DNA from: an uncultured Prevotellaceae bacterium
GTDB taxonomy: Bacteria; Bacteroidota; Bacteroidia; Bacteroidales; Bacteroidaceae
Assembly: GCA_902784615.1 (NCBI GenBank)
Contig: CACZVN010000001.1
Span: 62,001-126,000, forward strand
Length of the DNA stretch: 64,000 nucleotides
Direction of reading: 5' to 3'
Shown: in pieces, positions 60,704-64,000 of the stretch
Layout: each line of letters starts with the position of its first letter
Position numbering within the stretch: the stretch's first letter is position 1
Translations under genes and position numbers: made by a program
The notes under the pieces: model-generated
What the model saw: the letters and a program-made list of their open reading frames with translations, nothing else
What the model was told of the DNA's origin: nothing
The model's database searches: none

Positions 60704-61723
60704 ATGAAAGCAATACAGATTTCTGGCGAGCGCCAGATGAACGTTGTGAATGTAGAGGAACAAGAACTACACGCTGGAGAGGTGCTCCTGCGCTTAGAAT
60801 ATGTAGGCTTCTGTGGCAGCGACCTCAACACGTGGCTGGGTAAGAACCCAATGGTGAAGATGCCCGTGATCCCTGGTCATGAGGTGGGAGCCGTCATCGA
60901 GCAGGTGGGTGCTGGTGTGCCTGAGTACCTGAAGCCTGGTATGGTGGTGACCTGCAATCCCTATACCAACTGTGGCAAGTGCGCCTCGTGCCGTAACCTT
61001 CGTGTGAATGCCTGCGAACATAACGAGACGTTGGGTGTGCAGCGTAATGGGGCCATGCGCGAACGGATTGTCCTGCCTTGGGAGAAGGTGATTCCTGCAG
61101 AGGGTCTTGATCCCCGTACCTGTGCCTTGATAGAACCTATGAGTGTGGGCTTCCATGCTGTCAACCGTGCTCAGGTGACGGATATCGACGTGGTGGTGGT
61201 CATCGGCTGTGGTATGGTGGGTATGGGCGCCATTGTACGTGCTGCCCTGCGTGGTGCTACAGTGATTGCTGCTGATATCGACGACGAGAAGTTGGCCCTG
61301 GCCAAGGAGATGGGTGCTGCCTACGCCATCAATACCATCCAGGAAGATGTGCATGCCCGTCTGCAGGAGATCACCTCGGGCTTTGGTCCTGATGTCATCA
61401 TCGAGGCCGTGGGTAGTCCTGTGACTTATAACATGGCTGTCAACGAGGTGGCCTTTACGGGTCGCGTCGTCTGTATCGGCTATGCCAAGACAGAGGTGTC
61501 GTTCCAGACGAAGTTCTTTGTTCAGAAGGAACTCGACATCCGTGGTTCGCGTAATGCCCAGCCTTCGGATTTCAGAGCTGTGATTCATTATCTGCAGGGT
61601 GGCAATTGTCCTGTGGATCGTTTGATTTCTAATGTGGTGACTCCAGAGGATGCGCCCCAGGCCATGCAACAGTGGTCTGAGCAGCCTGGTAAGGTGTTCC
61701 GTATTCTCGTCAAATTCGTGTGA
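60704..61723 (+). CDS. zinc-binding alcohol dehydrogenase (MDR family), sugar catabolic
   Basis: Medium-chain dehydrogenase of 339 residues. It has catalytic zinc region FCGSDLN and GHEVGAVIEQVG, the structural zinc cysteines in NCGKCASCRNLRVNACEHN (about 88-106), and the NAD-binding VVVIGCGMVGMGAIVRAAL (about 165-183) with an acidic residue after strand two (AADIDDE). In the fucose context it may oxidise 2-keto-3-deoxy-L-fuconate or another intermediate. It is not specific enough to name. It lies between the lactonase and symporter genes. Confidence 0.87.
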   Translation: MKAIQISGERQMNVVNVEEQELHAGEVLLRLEYVGFCGSDLNTWLGKNPMVKMPVIPGHEVGAVIEQVGAGVPEYLKPGMVVTCNPYTNCGKCASCRNLRVNACEHNETLGVQRNGAMRERIVLPWEKVIPAEGLDPRTCALIEPMSVGFHAVNRAQVTDIDVVVVIGCGMVGMGAIVRAALRGATVIAADIDDEKLALAKEMGAAYAINTIQEDVHARLQEITSGFGPDVIIEAVGSPVTYNMAVNEVAFTGRVVCIGYAKTEVSFQTKFFVQKELDIRGSRNAQPSDFRAVIHYLQGGNCPVDRLISNVVTPEDAPQAMQQWSEQPGKVFRILVKFV

Positions 61724-61724
61724 T

Positions 61725-63041
61725 ATGGAAAAGCAACAACAATCTCTGATAACTAAAGACGGCGTCAGTTTTCTGCTGCCGTTCATCCTCGTGACGCTCT
61801 GCTTCGCCCTGTGGGGCTTTGCCAACGATATCACCAACCCGATGGTGAAGGCGTTCTCGAAGATCTTCCGTATGAACGTCACTGATGGTACGCTGGTACA
61901 GGTGGCCTTCTATGGCGGTTATTTCTGCATGGCCTTTCCTGCCGCTATCTTCATCCGTAAGTACTCCTATAAGGCGGGTGTGCTGATGGGGCTTGGACTC
62001 TATGCCATTGGCGCCCTACTGTTCTTCCCTGCGAAGGCTGTGGGCATCTATGGTTGTTTCCTCATCGCCTATTTCATCATGACTTGCGGACTGTCGTTCC
62101 TCGAGACGTCATGTAATCCCTATATCCTTACCATGGGGCCAGAGGAGACGGCCACGCGTCGCCTGAACATGGCACAGTGCTTTAATCCCTGTGGTTCGAT
62201 CATTGGTATGTATGTGGCCATGAATTATATTCAGGCCAAACTCAATCCGCTGAGCAGTGATGAGCGTGCTCTGCTCGATGATACTGAGTTTGAGGCGCTG
62301 AAGAATGCGGATCTCAATGTTCTGATATCGCCTTACCTGATTATTGGTGTGATCATCGCTGCCATCTTCTTCCTGATTCTCTTTACGAAGATGCCGAAGA
62401 GTGGAGACCAGAACCACGATGTGCATCCATTTGCCACCGTGCGTCGGATCGTGAAACTGAAGTATTATCGTGAGGGAGTGATTGCCCAGTTCTTCTACGT
62501 GGGTGCCCAGATCATGTGCTGGACGTTTATTATCCAATATGGTACGCGTGTGTTTATGGCTGAGGGCATGGACGAGCAGAGTGCTGAGGTGCTGTCGCAG
62601 CGGTTCAATATCTATGCGATGGTGTTCTTCATCTGTTCAAGGTTTATTGCTACCTTCCTGATGAGATACATGAAGCCTGCCCGGTTGCTGATGATCTTCG
62701 GAATTCTGGCGATGGTGTTTACTGTTGGTGTTATCTTGTTCCAGAATCGCTTGGGTGTTTATTGTCTGGTTTGCGTCAGTGGTTGTATGTCACTGATGTT
62801 CCCCACCATCTATGGCATCGCCCTCGACGGGTTAGGCGACGATGCGAAGTTTGGTGCCGCTGGTCTGATCATGGCCATCCTTGGAGGCTCTGTATTGCCC
62901 CCGTTCCAGGCACTGATTATCGATATGGGTAAGATTGGTGATATACCAGCCACCAATGTCTCGTTCGTACTACCTTGGATCTGTTTCCTGGTAGTCACCA
63001 TTTACGGCTATCGCATTCTCAAACGACCCGCCTTGGAATAG
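61725..63041 (+). CDS. fucP: L-fucose:H+ symporter-type MFS permease
   Basis: Twelve-helix sugar/proton symporter of 438 residues resembling FucP. It starts LLPFILVTLCFALWGFANDITNPMVKAF, with the conserved N-terminal aspartate, SFLETSCNPYILTMG and RRLNMAQCFNPCGSIIGMY in the middle, and LMFPTIYGIALDGLGDDAKFGAAGLIMAI near the C-terminus. It imports L-fucose or a similar 6-deoxy sugar. The ATG at 61725 follows the dehydrogenase stop by one base; the longer frame begins inside that gene. It converges with folA, whose stop codon abuts its own. Confidence 0.92.
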   Translation: MEKQQQSLITKDGVSFLLPFILVTLCFALWGFANDITNPMVKAFSKIFRMNVTDGTLVQVAFYGGYFCMAFPAAIFIRKYSYKAGVLMGLGLYAIGALLFFPAKAVGIYGCFLIAYFIMTCGLSFLETSCNPYILTMGPEETATRRLNMAQCFNPCGSIIGMYVAMNYIQAKLNPLSSDERALLDDTEFEALKNADLNVLISPYLIIGVIIAAIFFLILFTKMPKSGDQNHDVHPFATVRRIVKLKYYREGVIAQFFYVGAQIMCWTFIIQYGTRVFMAEGMDEQSAEVLSQRFNIYAMVFFICSRFIATFLMRYMKPARLLMIFGILAMVFTVGVILFQNRLGVYCLVCVSGCMSLMFPTIYGIALDGLGDDAKFGAAGLIMAILGGSVLPPFQALIIDMGKIGDIPATNVSFVLPWICFLVVTIYGYRILKRPALE

Positions 63042-63521
63042 TCAGACTCTGACGTAATCCACAAAGGAGTAGGGGAAGTCGTGACGGTCATCTGTAGGAT
63101 AATCTTCACGACTTTCTTCTTTCCAGTCATCATAGGGTGGGAAGAAGGTGTCGGCCTCTGCAGGGGTGTCGTCGATCTCTGTCAGACAGAGACGGTCTGC
63201 CAGGGGGAGCGCTTGCTTATAGACACTCGCGCCTCCGATGATATAGATATCCTCATCTGGGGCGCAGTGGTGGAGGGCTTCCTCCAATGAGGGATAGATG
63301 TCACAGCCCTCGAAAGCCTTCGCACTGCGGCTCAGTACAATATTACGACGATTAGGTAGGGCTCCCTTTGGCAGTGAGAGGAAGGTGTTGCGCCCCATGA
63401 TGATGGTATGACCAGTGGTCAATGCCTTGAAACGCTTCAGGTCGTTGGGCAGCCAATAGATCAACTTGTTCTTATATCCGATGGCCCTGTTCTTCGCCAC
63501 CGCTGCTATTATGGAAATCAT
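63042..63521 (-). CDS. folA: dihydrofolate reductase
   Basis: Reduces dihydrofolate to tetrahydrofolate with NADPH. It has 159 residues, with [32 protein letters not shown] (substrate loop with the aspartate near 27), [38 protein letters not shown] and the C-terminal [11 protein letters not shown]. It is the usual chromosomal form and the target of trimethoprim. The start overlaps the thyA stop by four bases, so the two are coupled. Confidence 0.96.
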   Translation of the reverse strand: MISIIAAVAKNRAIGYKNKLIYWLPNDLKRFKALTTGHTIIMGRNTFLSLPKGALPNRRNIVLSRSAKAFEGCDIYPSLEEALHHCAPDEDIYIIGGASVYKQALPLADRLCLTEIDDTPAEADTFFPPYDDWKEESREDYPTDDRHDFPYSFVDYVRV

Positions 63522-64000
63522 ACGCTTACTTCTGCTTTAATATGTGGATGGGGATCGTAGCCTACCAGTTCGAAGTCCTCGTACTGGAAGTCGAAGAGAC
63601 TCTTCACATCGGGGTTAATCTTCATCGTGGGCAGGGGACGGGGCTCACGAGTGAGCTGCAACTTCGCCTGCTCGATATGGTTCAGATAGAGGTGGGTGTC
63701 ACCCGTGGTGTGGATGAAGTCGCCAGGTTTATAACCCGTCACCTGTGCCATCATTTGGAGCAGCAGGGCATACGAGGCGATGTTGAAAGGCACACCGAGG
63801 AAGGTGTCGGCCGAGCGCTGGTATAACTGGAGCGACAAACGGTTACCAGCCACATAGAACTGGAAGATCGTATGACATGGCGGCAGGGCCATCTCGTTCA
63901 CCTCAGCCACGTTCCAGGCCGAGACGATCATACGACGGGAGTTAGGGTTGTTCTTCAACTGATCCAGAACATACTGAATCTGGTCTATCGTTCCCCCTTT
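63518..64000 (-). CDS. thyA: thymidylate synthase (N-terminal part beyond the window)
   Basis: The visible C-terminal 160 residues show the catalytic cysteine region [13 protein letters not shown], the dUMP-binding [22 protein letters not shown], and [25 protein letters not shown], all of the ThyA family. It makes dTMP from dUMP and methylene-tetrahydrofolate, giving dihydrofolate that FolA recycles. The gene runs off the right edge; about 100 N-terminal codons are missing. Confidence 0.96.
   Translation of the reverse strand, partial: KGGTIDQIQYVLDQLKNNPNSRRMIVSAWNVAEVNEMALPPCHTIFQFYVAGNRLSLQLYQRSADTFLGVPFNIASYALLLQMMAQVTGYKPGDFIHTTGDTHLYLNHIEQAKLQLTREPRPLPTMKINPDVKSLFDFQYEDFELVGYDPHPHIKAEVSV

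Overview
The window looks like chromosomal DNA of a Prevotella/Segatella-type Bacteroidales. The evidence is a recurrent Bacteroidetes promoter box TAnnTTTG just upstream of many genes, the scarcity of strong Shine-Dalgarno sites, and family-specific gene forms: MurF-Alr and RibBA fusions, Fkp, the long LptF/G permease, a BT_3928-type DoxX protein beside TpiA, GSCFA, DUF3098 and DUF1599.

Layout. 1-6.4 kb (minus): ExbD/ExbB, an aminotransferase, RibBA, a LptF/G-like permease and a START-like protein. At 6.5 kb there is a tRNA with anticodon CAT, followed by a decayed ATPase gene start and a phased repeat array. 7-14.5 kb: SGNH hydrolase, FolE, a SPOR protein, an in-frame DoxX-TpiA fusion, DUF1599, a lipoprotein and a PAP2-barrel protein. 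14.6-22.9 kb (plus): a CCA-adding-type enzyme, an RND efflux operon and an LpxA paralogue. 23-28 kb: radical SAM protein, FtsX, DUF3098, UppP, TruB, QueA, FolK. 28-34.9 kb: S15, secreted proteins, BipA, and LuxS-Pfs-SpoU methylase. 35-45.6 kb: YfhO-like protein, Fkp, GSCFA, MurF-Alr, MFS transporter, nitroreductase. 45.7-51.4 kb is an AT-rich accessory island. 51.5-56.6 kb: a stand-alone ribonucleotide-reductase tail domain, FolB, a cell-wall amidase, MlaD-like protein and DnaA. 56.6-63 kb: a TonB receptor and a probable L-fucose oxidation/uptake operon. The end carries FolA and the 3' part of ThyA.

Functional threads. Folate and one-carbon genes recur (folE, folK, folB, folA, thyA). Envelope biogenesis is heavily represented (LptF/G, UppP, LpxA-like, MurF-Alr, amidase, MlaD, RND pump). 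L-fucose appears twice, as Fkp for capsule fucosylation and as a catabolic set with a FucP-type symporter.

The most unusual material is: (i) the AT-rich island, with a DUF4062 plus GHKL-like ATPase protein and unrecognised small genes; (ii) a 341-bp nested inverted-repeat element at 50391-50731; (iii) three 14-mers spaced exactly 33 bp apart at 6869-6948; (iv) heptamer/octamer tandem tracts between same-strand genes, most starting at or close to the upstream stop codon; and (v) a REP-like palindromic family that has entered the coding sequences of fkp and the amidase. All functions are inferred by reading the sequence; no database search was run.
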